Shown in pieces: positions 54,569 through 64,000 of a stretch of 64,000 bases of DNA. Source of the stretch: Paenibacillus anaericanus (lineage in GTDB: Bacteria; Bacillota; Bacilli; Paenibacillales; Paenibacillaceae); NCBI RefSeq assembly GCF_003994475.1, contig NZ_RZNY01000001.1, positions 62,001 through 126,000 of the forward strand, written 5' to 3'. The position numbers were made by a program, and so were the translations under genes. Under the pieces are notes generated by a model that worked only from the letters and a program-made list of their open reading frames with translations, had not been told where the DNA came from and did no database searches. Numbering within the stretch: the stretch's first letter is position 1; each line of letters starts with the position of its first letter.

Positions 54569-55288
54569 TTGGATACATGGAAAAACGCTTGGTTTATTTT
54601 CAAAAAGGATTTACGCATGGATCGATTACATCTGATAGGTAATATTATTTTTATGATTTATATAGGAATTTCGATAAGTACGATGATAGAATTTCGGAAT
54701 GAAACAGAGAGAGTATTACAACCATTTTCCGACTTTATGATGTTACTTGTCATTCCATTAACCGGTTTTTTCTTCTCGAGACGTTCTTTTAGTTATATAA
54801 AAGAGGATTGTTATACCGGAATGCTTCACTACTATCGGGCACTTCCCATTGCAATTGGAACGATTATGAAGGCAAGGATCATTCAGTTAGTAACGGCATT
54901 AATATTTAATGGGATTATCTTTTATCCGCTCTTGTACATCATGTCAAACGAACTACGGGATAACCTGAATATAGGTCAGTATATCGTTTTTATATTAACT
55001 TGGAATGGGTTCGCGTTACTTATGAATGGTGCTTATATCTATTTTGAGCTCCTCAAGAAAGGGCGCACCTACTTCTGGATGACAACCAGTGTGGTGTTGT
55101 CCGTAGCTGTGATAACTGTTGTTTTGAGAGTGGTCAATACGAACCTGGTTATGCTTACTGTAGATTATACAAGTCGCTTTTCGTTTCTATCTCCACTTAT
55201 GTGGGGATCGTTAATCATAGGGTGTGCTGGATTTACCGTATTGTTAAAGGCAACCGAGCGCAAATTAGCTATACGAGATTTAAAGTAA
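54569..55288 (+). CDS. ABC transporter permease, YtrC/YtrD-like
   Basis: About 239 residues with six membrane helices; opens MDTWKNAWFIFKKDLRMDR. TTG 54569 is 9 nt after AGAAAGG; TTG 54560 abuts that site. It presumably forms a transporter with the ATPase at 55742. The order permease-regulator-ATPase differs from the Bacillus subtilis ytr operon, where the regulator is near the front. Confidence 0.78.
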   Translation: MDTWKNAWFIFKKDLRMDRLHLIGNIIFMIYIGISISTMIEFRNETERVLQPFSDFMMLLVIPLTGFFFSRRSFSYIKEDCYTGMLHYYRALPIAIGTIMKARIIQLVTALIFNGIIFYPLLYIMSNELRDNLNIGQYIVFILTWNGFALLMNGAYIYFELLKKGRTYFWMTTSVVLSVAVITVVLRVVNTNLVMLTVDYTSRFSFLSPLMWGSLIIGCAGFTVLLKATERKLAIRDLK

Positions 55289-55334
55289 GGTTGGGGGTCC
55301 CATATGATTGCTAAGGTGGAGGTGAGGTAGAAAG

Positions 55335-55745
55335 GTGTGGATTCCTATTCAGATTAATGAGAGTAGCCCAGAGCCGTTGTATCATCAGATAGAAACGCAA
55401 TTAAGATCGTTGATTGTCAGCGGACAGATAGATGAAGGAACCCTACTTCCCTCTATAAGAGAATTTGCTGGAAGCTTGAGTTGCAGTGTTATTACAGTCC
55501 GCAGAGTATATCAGGATTTGGAGAGCGAAGGACTACTTCGGACAAAACAGGGGACCGGGACATTTGTTGCTAAAGTTGGAGCAGGCGAAAGAGATGAATA
55601 CCGAAGAGTAGCTGTACAGGAAGCTCTAGAATCGGCGGTTGAAGTCGGTAAATCAGTTCAATATGGCAAAGAAGAACTTAAAGAATTATTTCTGAAAATT
55701 TTAAATAAGAAATATCTTGAGAACGAAGGAAGTGATCCTAAGTGA
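55335..55745 (+). CDS. GntR-family regulator, YtrA subfamily
   Basis: 136 residues. A winged-helix DNA-binding domain (about 10-75: EPLYHQIETQLRSLIVSGQI ... LPSIREFAGSL) plus a short C-terminal dimerisation helix, the small size that defines YtrA-type GntR proteins. GTG 55335 follows GGAGGTGAGG. YtrA proteins respond to cell-wall-active antibiotics in several Bacillota and repress their own ABC operon. Confidence 0.92.
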   Translation: MWIPIQINESSPEPLYHQIETQLRSLIVSGQIDEGTLLPSIREFAGSLSCSVITVRRVYQDLESEGLLRTKQGTGTFVAKVGAGERDEYRRVAVQEALESAVEVGKSVQYGKEELKELFLKILNKKYLENEGSDPK

Positions 55746-56635
55746 CGGAGCAGTTGGCTTTAGAGTTTCGAGGGGCTGTGAAACGCGGACTAAGGAAAGT
55801 AATCGGACCGATAGATATGCAGATCCCAGTAGGATATATCGTAGCGTTAGTTGGTCCCAATGGGTCTGGTAAGAGCACAATCCTTCAAATGTTAATGCAA
55901 ATAACCACATTGGATGCAGGGGAAATTAAATGGTTTGGTGAAACGAGTACAGGCATTCTGCCAACAGAACTGAAACAGGGAATTGCGTATGTACCTGAGG
56001 GACCGGTCACTGAAGAAAACTTCATGACAGTTGAAGAAGCAGCGGGTTTCCGAGCACATTGGTATCCGTCATGGGATCATAATCGGTTTGAAGAGTTGGT
56101 GGCTCGATTTAATGTCCCTCGGAAAGAGCGTCTAAACCGGATGTCTAAAGGAGAACGTCGTAAATTTGAGATCGCCGCTGCGCTTGCGATACGTCCCAAA
56201 CTACTACTGCTTGATGAACCTTCTTCTGGACTTGATCCCTTTGCTTGGAAGGACATGATCGATGAACTTCGGAGTTGTATGGATGGGGAGGATTTGACGA
56301 TCGTCTTATCTACACATATCGTTGACGAAGTGAAACGACTTGCTGATTATATTGTTCTAGTTCATCAGGGTCAAACGTTAGGTATGTTCGAGAAAGATAT
56401 GCTCTATGGTAGCTTTAAAGAGATTTGGGTTCGAGGGGAGCTTGCAGGAATTGAAAAGTTCGCAGAGGTCATTTCGTGTCAAGACGATGGTCCATCCACA
56501 AAGAAGTTAATCGTTAGGGATAGGCAGGATGATTGGAGTGCTTCACATCTCAAAGAACTGCAGATCATTAAGAGTCGAAGTCTTGAATTGGAAGAGATTT
56601 TAGACCTTTGGATAAAAGGACATAGACCTCAATAA
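55742..56635 (+). CDS. ABC transporter ATP-binding protein, YtrB-like
   Basis: 297 residues. Walker A GPNGSGKST and Walker B LLLLDEPSSGLD; the signature is MSKGERRK rather than LSGGQ, typical of this subgroup. The GTG start overlaps the regulator's stop by 4 bp. The C-terminal extension of about 80 residues is common in YtrB/YxlF-type ATPases. Confidence 0.92.
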   Translation: MTEQLALEFRGAVKRGLRKVIGPIDMQIPVGYIVALVGPNGSGKSTILQMLMQITTLDAGEIKWFGETSTGILPTELKQGIAYVPEGPVTEENFMTVEEAAGFRAHWYPSWDHNRFEELVARFNVPRKERLNRMSKGERRKFEIAAALAIRPKLLLLDEPSSGLDPFAWKDMIDELRSCMDGEDLTIVLSTHIVDEVKRLADYIVLVHQGQTLGMFEKDMLYGSFKEIWVRGELAGIEKFAEVISCQDDGPSTKKLIVRDRQDDWSASHLKELQIIKSRSLELEEILDLWIKGHRPQ

Positions 56636-56667
56636 TAAATTAAACTAAGAGAAGAGGGTGTAACAGA

Positions 56668-57573
56668 ATGGCAAATGCATTACTTTTAGAGAAGGTTGTT
56701 AAGCAATTTGGCGACAAGACAGCGGTAAATGAAATATCACTACAAGTTGAGAAAGGCGAAATATATGGCCTGTTAGGAGCTAATGGTGCTGGGAAAACGA
56801 CAACAATGCGTATGGTCCTTGGACTAATTTACCCAGATAGTGGTCGTATTATGTATCATGGTAAGCCCTATGGTAAGGAGCTTCAACATTTGATCGGGTA
56901 TTTGCCGGAAGAACGGGGACTGTATCCCAAGGTAAAAGTGAGTGATCAGATCAAATACTTGGCCAGATTACGCGGCATGTCAACTTCTGATGCAGATAAG
57001 AGTCTTCGTTATTGGCTCGATCGTTTTGAGGTGCCAGAGTATTATGATAAGAAAATTGAGGAATTGTCCAAAGGGAATCAACAGAAAATGGGCTTTGTCG
57101 CCGCGGTTGTACATAAACCGGATATTCTTATTTTGGATGAAGCTTTTAGTGGACTTGATCCTGTGAATGTAGAATTGCTAAAGGCTACGGTTTTGGAGTT
57201 GCGTGATGCAGGGACCAGTATTTTGTTCTCTACGCACCGGATGGAACATGTAGAAGAGTTGTGTCGTAACATTACGATACTGGATCGATCGAAGACGGTA
57301 TTGCAAGGTAACCTACGTGAGATCAAGAAACGTTATCCTAGAGAAGAAGTCATTCTTCACACGACGGGAGAAGTAACCGGACTAGAGCAGTTGGAGGGTG
57401 TTAAGAAGGTCGAGCGACAAGAACGGGGATACAGAATTTCAATTTCTGATGTTGCTGCGGCAAAAGCTATATTGCGTAAAGCAATGGAAGAGAGCGATGT
57501 TGAACACTTCGAAATAAAGGAACCAACGCTTAATCAAATTTTCATTAAAGAGGTAGGTGAGTCGAATGAATAG
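56668..57573 (+). CDS. ABC transporter ATP-binding protein, NatA/YhaQ-like
   Basis: 301 residues. Walker A GANGAGKTT, signature LSKGNQQK, Walker B ILILDEAFSGLD, H-loop FSTHRME. Together with the following permease it resembles the sodium-efflux-like NatAB and YhaQP pairs. Starts 32 bp after the previous ATPase with its own site AGAAGAGGG. Confidence 0.9.
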   Translation: MANALLLEKVVKQFGDKTAVNEISLQVEKGEIYGLLGANGAGKTTTMRMVLGLIYPDSGRIMYHGKPYGKELQHLIGYLPEERGLYPKVKVSDQIKYLARLRGMSTSDADKSLRYWLDRFEVPEYYDKKIEELSKGNQQKMGFVAAVVHKPDILILDEAFSGLDPVNVELLKATVLELRDAGTSILFSTHRMEHVEELCRNITILDRSKTVLQGNLREIKKRYPREEVILHTTGEVTGLEQLEGVKKVERQERGYRISISDVAAAKAILRKAMEESDVEHFEIKEPTLNQIFIKEVGESNE

Positions 57574-58861
57574 ATTAGGAACGGTCATCGGCTTTACATT
57601 TTTGAATAAGGTTAGAGCAAAATCTTTTGTCATTACAACGGTGATTCTAGCTTTACTTGTTTCAATCGGTCTTAACGTACCTTATTTTATAGAAAAGTTT
57701 ACAGGTGAAGATAGTGAATCGGTAGCAAAGATTGGTCTCGTATACGGAAATCAACCAGAAATCGCTGAATCTTTGAAGGTCTATACGGATAAGCAATCTA
57801 ATAACAAGTACTCTTTCGTAGAATATCAAGTGGCGGATGAGGCAGTGTTGAAGCAGGATATTAAAGACAAGAAGATTGATGGTTATCTGGACTTCAGTCA
57901 AGATACAAATGGGGCATTTCCTGAAGTAAGCTTTACCTCTAACAAAGAGAGTATGGATGTTAGTCTTCAGACGTCTTTGCAAGCTGCATTACAAAGTGTA
58001 AAGACTCAATATATTACTAAAGGTTCACTTACTGCAGAGCAGGTAGCTGAGATTAATATGCCAGTACAAATTGCGACATTTAAGGCACTTCCAGATGCGG
58101 CATCGGGTGAAAATGGTGAGTCAGCATCAGGCTCGAAGAGCATAGCGATCATTAACTATGTTATCGTATATGTCCTCATATTCCTCTTCTTCTTCTCTAA
58201 TATGATGACGGGAAATATGATTGCTGCAGAGGTAACGGCAGAGAAGAGCTCACGTGTTATGGAGATTCTGATAACTAGTGTATCACCACTCACTCAAATG
58301 TTTGGGAAAATCGTGGGTATGTTCTTGATAGGAATATTGCAGATAGCAATCTTCGCTGCAGTTGTGGTTGTGAATGTTTCGTTGCCACACAATGCACCTC
58401 TGTTAGCGGATTTCGATCTTGATTTATCACAAATTAACTTGCAGGTGGTTATTTTAGGCTTCATCTTCTATATCCTAGGTTACTTCCTCTATGCTACCTT
58501 GTTTGCTGCTATCGGTTCACTCGTGAGTCGGACAGAAGATTTGGGGCAGGCGATTATGCCAATCACGATGCTATCTTTGGCGACATTCTATATCGGGATT
58601 TTCAGCTTGTCAGCTCCTAACTCGATGCTGCTAAAGGTGTGTACCTATATTCCGTTTATATCTCCCGTGTCTATGCTCGTACGAATCGGACTTGGAGAAA
58701 TTGCAACATGGGAAATCGCGCTGTCGCTCGCAATCCTCGTTATATCGATTGTGCTCTTCGGATGGTTATCCGCTAAGATTTACCGTACGGGCGTACTGCT
58801 CTATGGGAAGCGTCCATCATTCAAAGAACTACGTAAAGCAATGAAGGCTTATAAAATTTAA
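57566..58861 (+). CDS. ABC-2 type permease, NatB/YhaP-like
   Basis: 431 residues from ATG 57566 (after GAGGTAGG; it overlaps the ATPase gene by 8 bp). One N-terminal helix, a large extracytoplasmic domain (about 45-195), then five to six helices, including FFFSNMMTGNMIAAEVTAEKSS and RVMEILITSVSP, the ABC-2 signature. Likely exports Na+ or an antimicrobial compound. Confidence 0.9.
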   Translation: MNRLGTVIGFTFLNKVRAKSFVITTVILALLVSIGLNVPYFIEKFTGEDSESVAKIGLVYGNQPEIAESLKVYTDKQSNNKYSFVEYQVADEAVLKQDIKDKKIDGYLDFSQDTNGAFPEVSFTSNKESMDVSLQTSLQAALQSVKTQYITKGSLTAEQVAEINMPVQIATFKALPDAASGENGESASGSKSIAIINYVIVYVLIFLFFFSNMMTGNMIAAEVTAEKSSRVMEILITSVSPLTQMFGKIVGMFLIGILQIAIFAAVVVVNVSLPHNAPLLADFDLDLSQINLQVVILGFIFYILGYFLYATLFAAIGSLVSRTEDLGQAIMPITMLSLATFYIGIFSLSAPNSMLLKVCTYIPFISPVSMLVRIGLGEIATWEIALSLAILVISIVLFGWLSAKIYRTGVLLYGKRPSFKELRKAMKAYKI

Positions 58862-58914
58862 GGTTATTGTTGAATTGATAAATGAAACAAAAAAAACTTT
58901 AGAAGGTTAGTTAA

Positions 58915-59115
58915 ATGAAAAATAAATATAAAATGCCACACTCTGGTTTGTACCTAATTGCGATTGCGTTCATGGCAGTCTACTTTGGTAATAAACGCTT
59001 CGACTGGGGATTTCCTGATTTTCTACAGGGCGCCATACTTGGTTGTGCGATTGTTCTGATGCTAGTATATATAAATAAGATGGGGAAAATTATTAGGGCT
59101 AAGAAAAATGCATAG
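58915..59115 (+). CDS. Small membrane protein, 66 residues
   Basis: Two hydrophobic segments (residues about 10-22 and 36-52) and basic ends. AGAAGG precedes the ATG, 53 bp after the permease gene, so it may be the last gene of that operon. Family not recognised. Confidence 0.65.
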   Translation: MKNKYKMPHSGLYLIAIAFMAVYFGNKRFDWGFPDFLQGAILGCAIVLMLVYINKMGKIIRAKKNA

Positions 59116-59155
59116 TAGTAATAGAACGATGTGATAAGAAATTCATAATTAGATG

Positions 59156-59188
59156 AAGCCCGATGAAACCATGTCGGGCTTTTTTTTG
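59156..59188 (+). terminator. Intrinsic terminator
   Basis: AAGCCCGA/TCGGGCTT stem followed by a run of T. Confidence 0.92.
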
Positions 59189-59216
59189 TTATTTCAGAAG
59201 AGGCACTTTGATTAAA

Positions 59217-59233
59217 GATCAAATAAGGTCAAA
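59217..59233 (+). promoter_or_regulatory. Distal CtsR box
   Basis: GATCAAATAAGGTCAAA: one mismatch to the heptad direct repeat RGTCAAA-N3-RGTCAAA. Confidence 0.65.
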
Positions 59234-59311
59234 TAATTAAAAAAATATCATTTAATGTGAAAAAATAGTCCAAAACGGCAGATTTCGGATTCATACCGGC
59301 CTAAATCGACT

Positions 59312-59367
59312 TTGTTTTAACTCAGAAAGGAGACTATAATTAAGTCATAAGGTCAAAGAAAGTCAAA
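59312..59367 (+). promoter_or_regulatory. Heat-shock promoter with CtsR box
   Basis: TTGTTT (59312-59317), 17-bp spacer and TATAAT (59335-59340), followed by a perfect CtsR box GGTCAAAGAAAGTCAAA (59351-59367). Binding of CtsR would block the start region at normal temperature. Confidence 0.85.
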
Positions 59368-59394
59368 GTCAGATTTTTGAGAGGAGAATGTGAA

Positions 59395-59862
59395 ATGTTT
59401 GATTTAGTTCCTTTTAACAGACGTAGAGATGATGCTTTTGGTGTACTGACTAAATCTTTGAATGAAGTGTTCAATGATGATTTCTTTGCACCGATCAAAA
59501 GTTCTACAATGTCCTTCAGAACGGATATCCGTGAAAGCGAGCAAGCATATCTGATCGAAGCTGAGCTTCCTGGTTTTAAGAAAGAAGAAATCGACATTGA
59601 CTTCGCCAATCCGTATTTGACGATCAAAGCTGTACGCAAAGAAGATAATCTTGAAGAGAATGAGAATCATCAGGTTATTCGTAGAGAACGTCGATTTGGC
59701 GAATATGTTCGGAGATTCTACTTGCAAGATATAGAAGAAGAAAGTATCAGAGCTTCGTTAAAAGACGGCATGCTCACGCTTGTGGTTCCGAAGCAGCAAA
59801 AAGCACAAAGTAAACGTATCGAAATTCAAGATGGAGATTCCACAGGAACGCAGGCTGAATAA
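59395..59862 (+). CDS. Hsp20/alpha-crystallin small heat shock protein
   Basis: 155 residues from ATG 59395 (after GAGAGGAG). The alpha-crystallin domain runs from about 45 to 140: FRTDIRESEQAYLIEAELPG at the start and ASLKDGMLTLVVPK near the end. It holds unfolded proteins for refolding; the clpB gene downstream encodes a disaggregase that acts on such substrates. Confidence 0.95.
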   Translation: MFDLVPFNRRRDDAFGVLTKSLNEVFNDDFFAPIKSSTMSFRTDIRESEQAYLIEAELPGFKKEEIDIDFANPYLTIKAVRKEDNLEENENHQVIRRERRFGEYVRRFYLQDIEEESIRASLKDGMLTLVVPKQQKAQSKRIEIQDGDSTGTQAE

Positions 59863-60011
59863 GGACAAATTAGATTAAGATTATCAATTTTTAATAAAGA
59901 GTGTTGATATATAAGGCGCATTGTAGTGGATGATTCCGGCTATGGTGCGTCTTTTCTCAGAATCAATTTATGAAGGATGTGAAATCATATAGATGAAAGG
60001 AGGGGACGGAC

Positions 60012-60995
60012 ATGGCTACAAAAAATTACTATGAAGTTTTGGGAGTAAGTAAAGGGGCATCACAGAAGGAGATCAAGAAGGCCTATCAGAAGCTCGCCAA
60101 GAAGTGGCATCCCGATGTAAACAAAGCACCTGAGGCAGAGGCGAAGTTCAAGGAAGTAGCTGAAGCTTACGAGGTACTTGGTAGTGAGGAGAAACGTAAG
60201 GAATATGATGAGCTACTGAGATATGGATTCGGACGAGGAAGAGCTAATGGAACTAAGACTAGTGGAACTTCTTCATATGGCGACAATCCTTTTGGCGCAG
60301 GCTGGCAAGGAGGAAGTTATTCTTACGGAAGCAGTTCAGGCATACCTGAAGAGGACTTGTTTGGAATGTTCTTTGGGAACCGGGGAGCGGATCGAGCTGG
60401 GTTTGACTTCTTCTCTGGTAGTGGGAATGCACGTCAAGCCAGCAGCATGCAAGCTCAGTTAGAGATTTCGCTGGAGCAGGCATACAAGGGTGGGGACGTA
60501 AGAGTACAAGTGGGTGGTGCGAATGTGAATGTTCACATTCCAGCACGATCACACGAAGGTAAAGTGATTAGAATACAAGGAAACGCTCAGAATGGCATGA
60601 TAACGGGCGGGGACTTGTTACTTACGCTGCATATTTTGCCTCATGAAATCTATGATCCTCAAGAAGGTGATTTACATGGTATTGTACAAATTGCTCCGTG
60701 GCAAGCAGTTTTGGGAGGAGAGACCAAGGTACCATTACCAGACGGTAGTATTGTGAAACTGAAAATTCCAGCAGGCATTCAAAGTGGCAAGACACTACGT
60801 ATTCCAGGCAAGGGCTTAAAGCGCGAGAATGGGACGAACGGAGATATTTTGTTTGGCATTGAAATCATCGTTCCCGAACATACAAGTGAAGCTGAGAAAA
60901 ATCTATATCGCAAATTAGCCGAGTCTAGCCGGTTTACTGCTGGACCTAAACGAACAAGTATCAGCACACGGCGGCATAAGACCACAATGGGTTAA
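60012..60995 (+). CDS. DnaJ-family cochaperone, CbpA type
   Basis: 327 residues. J domain with HPD at 33-35, a Gly/Ser/Phe-rich linker (about 75-140) and two C-terminal substrate-binding domains. The cysteine-rich zinc finger of DnaJ is absent, as in CbpA. It would deliver substrates to DnaK and cooperate with ClpB. 33 bp separate it from clpB. Confidence 0.92.
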   Translation: MATKNYYEVLGVSKGASQKEIKKAYQKLAKKWHPDVNKAPEAEAKFKEVAEAYEVLGSEEKRKEYDELLRYGFGRGRANGTKTSGTSSYGDNPFGAGWQGGSYSYGSSSGIPEEDLFGMFFGNRGADRAGFDFFSGSGNARQASSMQAQLEISLEQAYKGGDVRVQVGGANVNVHIPARSHEGKVIRIQGNAQNGMITGGDLLLTLHILPHEIYDPQEGDLHGIVQIAPWQAVLGGETKVPLPDGSIVKLKIPAGIQSGKTLRIPGKGLKRENGTNGDILFGIEIIVPEHTSEAEKNLYRKLAESSRFTAGPKRTSISTRRHKTTMG

Positions 60996-61028
60996 TCATA
61001 GATAAATAAACTGAAAGGTGTGAGATTT

Positions 61029-63647
61029 ATGGATTTCAATAAATTAACGCAGAAGTTGCAGGAAGCTGTTGCTGCAGCACAGACACTGGCTTCAGAAAGC
61101 GGGCATCAGGAGATCGATAATCTCCATCTTTTGAAGGCATTGCTCCAGCAACAAGAGGGCCTGCTGCCAAGATTATTGCAAAAAATGAATATTCCTGTAG
61201 CTGAGATGTTATACAGTACCGATATGTTACTTCAACGTAAGCCAAGTGTTAGTGGATCCGGAGCAGCAACTGTAAGGCTGTATGCCTCACCATCCCTGAT
61301 TCGTGTGCTGGAAAGAGCGGAGAAGGAAGCTGCACAGATGCAAGACGAGTTCGTCGCTGTGGAACATGCGGTACTAGCAATGGTGTCCGATTCAAGCAAG
61401 GAAAGTCGCGAACTACGTGAGATATTTACGAACCGGGGGGTAACGCGAGATAAGTTATTGTCGGTGCTCGCCGAAATTCGCGGACATCAACGGGTGACGA
61501 GTCGAGAACCAGAAGCAACCTACGAGGTTCTAGAGAAATATGGACGTGATCTCGTGGCGGACGTTCGGGCGGGGAAGATTGATCCGGTCATCGGGCGTGA
61601 TGGCGAGATTCGCCGGATCATTCGTATTCTGTCCCGTAAAACGAAAAACAATCCAGTGTTGATCGGGGAACCAGGTGTAGGGAAGACGGCTATTGTAGAA
61701 GGACTAGCGCATCGAATTGTACGGAAAGACGTGCCTGAAGGGCTGAAGGATAAGACTATTTTTTCCCTCGATATGAGTGCGCTTGTGGCGGGTGCCAAAT
61801 TCCGTGGGGAATTCGAAGAGCGTCTGCAGGCTGTATTGAAAGAAGTTCGCGAGAGCAACGGGAGAATTATTCTATTTATTGATGAGTTGCACACCATTGT
61901 TGGAGCAGGTAAAACTGAAGGTGCTATGGATGCGGGAAATATGCTGAAGCCGATGTTGGCCCGAGGTGAGCTGCACTGTATTGGTGCGACAACACTTGAT
62001 GAATATCGGAAGTACATTGAGAAGGACCCAGCACTGGAGCGCCGGTTCCAACAGGTGTTAGTTAGTGAGCCCGATGTAGAGGATACAATCTCGATTCTGC
62101 GTGGATTAAAAGAACGATTTGAGGTTCATCACGGGGTCAAAATCCATGATAGCGCATTAGTTGCTGCGGGGGTTCTATCCAATCGCTATATTACTGATCG
62201 TTATCTACCCGATAAAGCGATTGACCTTGTGGACGAAGCTTGCGCGATGATCCGCACGGAAATTGACTCCATGCCAAGTGAGATGGATGAAGTTACACGC
62301 CGTCTTATGCAAATGGAGATTGAAGAAGCTGCTCTGAAGAAAGAAACCGATGATGCCAGCAAGCGTCGTCTAGAAATACTTCAACGCGAACTAGCCGATC
62401 TCAAGGAGAAGCAGCTTGGGATGTCCGCACGTTGGGAGAAGGAAAAATCAGCTATTCAAGGTATTCGCGAGATCAAGAAACGGTTAGAGCAAGCACGTAA
62501 GGATCTGGTGGATGCTCAGGAGGAATACGATCTCAATAAATCGGCAGAACTGAGTTATGGCATTATCCCGGATTTGGAACGACAATTGAAGGAAGCTGAA
62601 GAAACTGCACTACAGGATCAAGATACTAGACTACTACGTGAAGCGGTGACTGAGGAAGAAATTGCGGATATTGTCTCTCGCTGGACCGGGGTACCCGTTA
62701 CTCGCCTGGTTGAGGGAGAACGGGAAAAGCTGTTGCGTCTGGAAGAAACATTACATGAACGGGTTGTTGGGCAGGATGAAGCGGTCAATCTGGTGGCCGA
62801 CGCTGTGCTCCGTGCGCGGGCTGGAATCAAGGATCCAAATCGTCCCATTGGCTCATTCCTGTTCCTTGGTCCGACTGGAGTCGGGAAGACGGAGCTAGCG
62901 AAGGCACTCGCAGTATCCTTGTTTGACCGCGAAGATGGTATGATCCGCATTGATATGTCGGAGTATATGGAGAAGCATAGTGTCTCCCGTCTTGTTGGAG
63001 CACCTCCAGGGTATGTCGGTTATGAGGAAGGCGGTCAACTCACGGAGGCGGTGCGACGTCAACCCTACACAGTTGTCCTGCTGGATGAAGTTGAGAAGGC
63101 ACATCCTGACGTATTTAATATACTATTACAGCTATTGGATGACGGGCGATTGACCGATTCGCAAGGACGTAACGTCGACTTCAAGAATACGATTATCATT
63201 ATGACCTCTAATATCGGTTCACCACATCTTATTCAAGGCACCGATGATCAGGGCGAACTTACGGAAGAGGCAAAGGCAAAGGTTATGAATGATTTGAGAG
63301 GTCATTTCCGTCCTGAATTCCTGAACCGAATAGATGACATCGTGATGTTCAAACCATTGACCCTTAACGAAATTGAGCAGATTGTAGATAAGTTGGTGGA
63401 TGAATTACGTGTACGCTTAGCAGAACGTGGGATTGGCCTCGTCTTAAATGAAGAGGCAGTGCGTTTTATTGCCAAGGAAGGCTTTGATCCCGTGTATGGT
63501 GCAAGACCGCTGAAACGGTTCATCCAGCGTAGCTTGGAGACTCGAGTTGCACGTGCCCTCATTGGTGGTGAAGCTGAGGAGGGTTCCGTGATTGAGGTTC
63601 AAGAGTCTGGCGGCGAGTTGGTAGTATCGATTTCCAAACAGGATTAA
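61029..63647 (+). CDS. clpB: ClpB protein disaggregase
   Basis: 872 residues from ATG 61029 (after GAAAGGTG). N domain (1-150), first AAA+ module with Walker [10 protein letters not shown] near residue 212, the coiled-coil middle domain (about 405-525) that defines ClpB and docks DnaK, and the second module with GPTGVGKTE near 613. It lacks the ClpP-binding loop of ClpA/ClpC, as expected. Clustering with hsp20 and a DnaJ protein under CtsR boxes makes a complete disaggregation operon. Confidence 0.96.
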   Translation: MDFNKLTQKLQEAVAAAQTLASESGHQEIDNLHLLKALLQQQEGLLPRLLQKMNIPVAEMLYSTDMLLQRKPSVSGSGAATVRLYASPSLIRVLERAEKEAAQMQDEFVAVEHAVLAMVSDSSKESRELREIFTNRGVTRDKLLSVLAEIRGHQRVTSREPEATYEVLEKYGRDLVADVRAGKIDPVIGRDGEIRRIIRILSRKTKNNPVLIGEPGVGKTAIVEGLAHRIVRKDVPEGLKDKTIFSLDMSALVAGAKFRGEFEERLQAVLKEVRESNGRIILFIDELHTIVGAGKTEGAMDAGNMLKPMLARGELHCIGATTLDEYRKYIEKDPALERRFQQVLVSEPDVEDTISILRGLKERFEVHHGVKIHDSALVAAGVLSNRYITDRYLPDKAIDLVDEACAMIRTEIDSMPSEMDEVTRRLMQMEIEEAALKKETDDASKRRLEILQRELADLKEKQLGMSARWEKEKSAIQGIREIKKRLEQARKDLVDAQEEYDLNKSAELSYGIIPDLERQLKEAEETALQDQDTRLLREAVTEEEIADIVSRWTGVPVTRLVEGEREKLLRLEETLHERVVGQDEAVNLVADAVLRARAGIKDPNRPIGSFLFLGPTGVGKTELAKALAVSLFDREDGMIRIDMSEYMEKHSVSRLVGAPPGYVGYEEGGQLTEAVRRQPYTVVLLDEVEKAHPDVFNILLQLLDDGRLTDSQGRNVDFKNTIIIMTSNIGSPHLIQGTDDQGELTEEAKAKVMNDLRGHFRPEFLNRIDDIVMFKPLTLNEIEQIVDKLVDELRVRLAERGIGLVLNEEAVRFIAKEGFDPVYGARPLKRFIQRSLETRVARALIGGEAEEGSVIEVQESGGELVVSISKQD

Positions 63648-63654
63648 CCAAAGT

Positions 63655-63696
63655 GAAAGGGCGTTCCCAAGCCATTATGGTAGGGGACGCCCTTTC
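63655..63696 (+). terminator. Intrinsic terminator of clpB
   Basis: GAAAGGGCGT..CCC pairs with GGG..ACGCCCTTTC. Confidence 0.8.
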
Positions 63697-63699
63697 ATA

Positions 63700-64000
63700 T
63701 TCATCTGACTTTCGCAGGGTTATTGCATGACAACGATATTTCGCTCAATCATCAGGAGGGTTGGCTTCATTATTACCATAACCTGACCGTATTAAATCGA
63801 ATGAGATTGAATCATGCCGCGATGCTGTTGTACTCGCTGATAACCGGCTAAGCCTTGTCCGTTACGGAACTGCTGCTAGACAATCGTACATTGGAGTTTA
63901 AGCAGCATAAGGGTAATAGCTTGGATTTGAATGTCTCCTACCGACGCGAGAATACGTGGCTGCATCATGAGCCTATTTTGGAGCGGGAGTTATTCAGGCA
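63700..64000 (+). pseudogene. Probable gene remnant with in-frame stop, running off the window
   Basis: In the frame of 63729 a protein-like sequence reads DNDISLNHQEGWLHYYHNLT up to a TAA at 63849-63851, then continues ALSVTELLLDNRTLEFKQHK to the window end. The two parts together faintly recall the N-terminal beta-sandwich of M1-peptidase-like extracytoplasmic domains, and the stop falls where such proteins often have an NPGLxV stretch. No start codon with a ribosome binding site is seen. The family suggestion is weak. Confidence 0.35.

Overview
The window looks like a chromosomal segment of a Paenibacillus-like, endospore-forming Bacillota. The evidence is moderate G+C, AGGAGG-type ribosome binding sites, many intrinsic terminators, xpt-pbuX behind a guanine riboswitch, a caa3 oxidase operon ctaCDEFG, CtsR boxes before hsp20, a YtrA-type GntR operon and a YjcZ-like micropeptide. 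I see no phage, insertion sequence or CRISPR array. Genus is inferred from gene content only.

Layout. 0-6 kb: 3' end of an FtsX-type permease, then a two-gene heterodimeric ABC exporter. 6.6-13.8 kb (minus strand): two ribonucleotide reductases. The anaerobic class III pair nrdDG lies behind a cobalamin riboswitch and paired NrdR boxes; the class I pair follows, with an unusual 658-bp repeat-rich gap between its two genes. 13.9-15.8 kb: thiamine-binding protein, tRNA-Thr(CGT) and small membrane proteins. 16-33.3 kb: a flavin-based extracellular electron transfer (FLEET/EET) island. It holds two apbE/fmnB paralogues, eetA, eetB, a dedicated ECF module (ecfA1, ecfA2, ecfT), a U32 protein, a class III aminotransferase, a UbiA prenyltransferase, a polyprenyl diphosphate synthase with a probable small partner, ndh2 with a membrane tail, and a two-domain FMN-binding lipoprotein (pplA-like). 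34-41.7 kb: ridA, a TspO-like protein, a SNF2 helicase with a SWIM zinc-finger partner, a YwaC-type alarmone synthetase and zinc-ribbon proteins. 41.7-46.3 kb: mscL with a zinc-ribbon tail, xpt-pbuX, and a diacylglycerol glycosyltransferase-like gene. 47-54.3 kb: map, a GNAT gene, ctaCDEFG and a DUF420 gene. 54.5-59 kb: GntR/ABC operon and a yhaQP-like ABC pair. 59.2-63.7 kb: hsp20-dnaJ-like-clpB under CtsR boxes. The window ends in a probable gene remnant.

How it works together. In the EET island, UbiA and the polyprenyl synthase would supply a dedicated (demethyl)menaquinone pool. Ndh2 would pass NADH electrons to it, EetA/EetB would relay them across the membrane, the ECF module would deliver flavin outside, and ApbE would attach FMN to the surface lipoprotein, the last protein-bound carrier. 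Most parts match the Listeria monocytogenes EET locus. Differences are the duplicated apbE, the U32/aminotransferase/UbiA block, and serine rather than threonine in both predicted FMN-acceptor motifs.

The least explained signal is a repeat at 7699-7820 and 28550-28667. Both copies have conserved flanks, terminal inverted repeats and a 15-bp internal stem. The stems differ at three positions, each compensated on the other arm, which indicates selection for folded structure.
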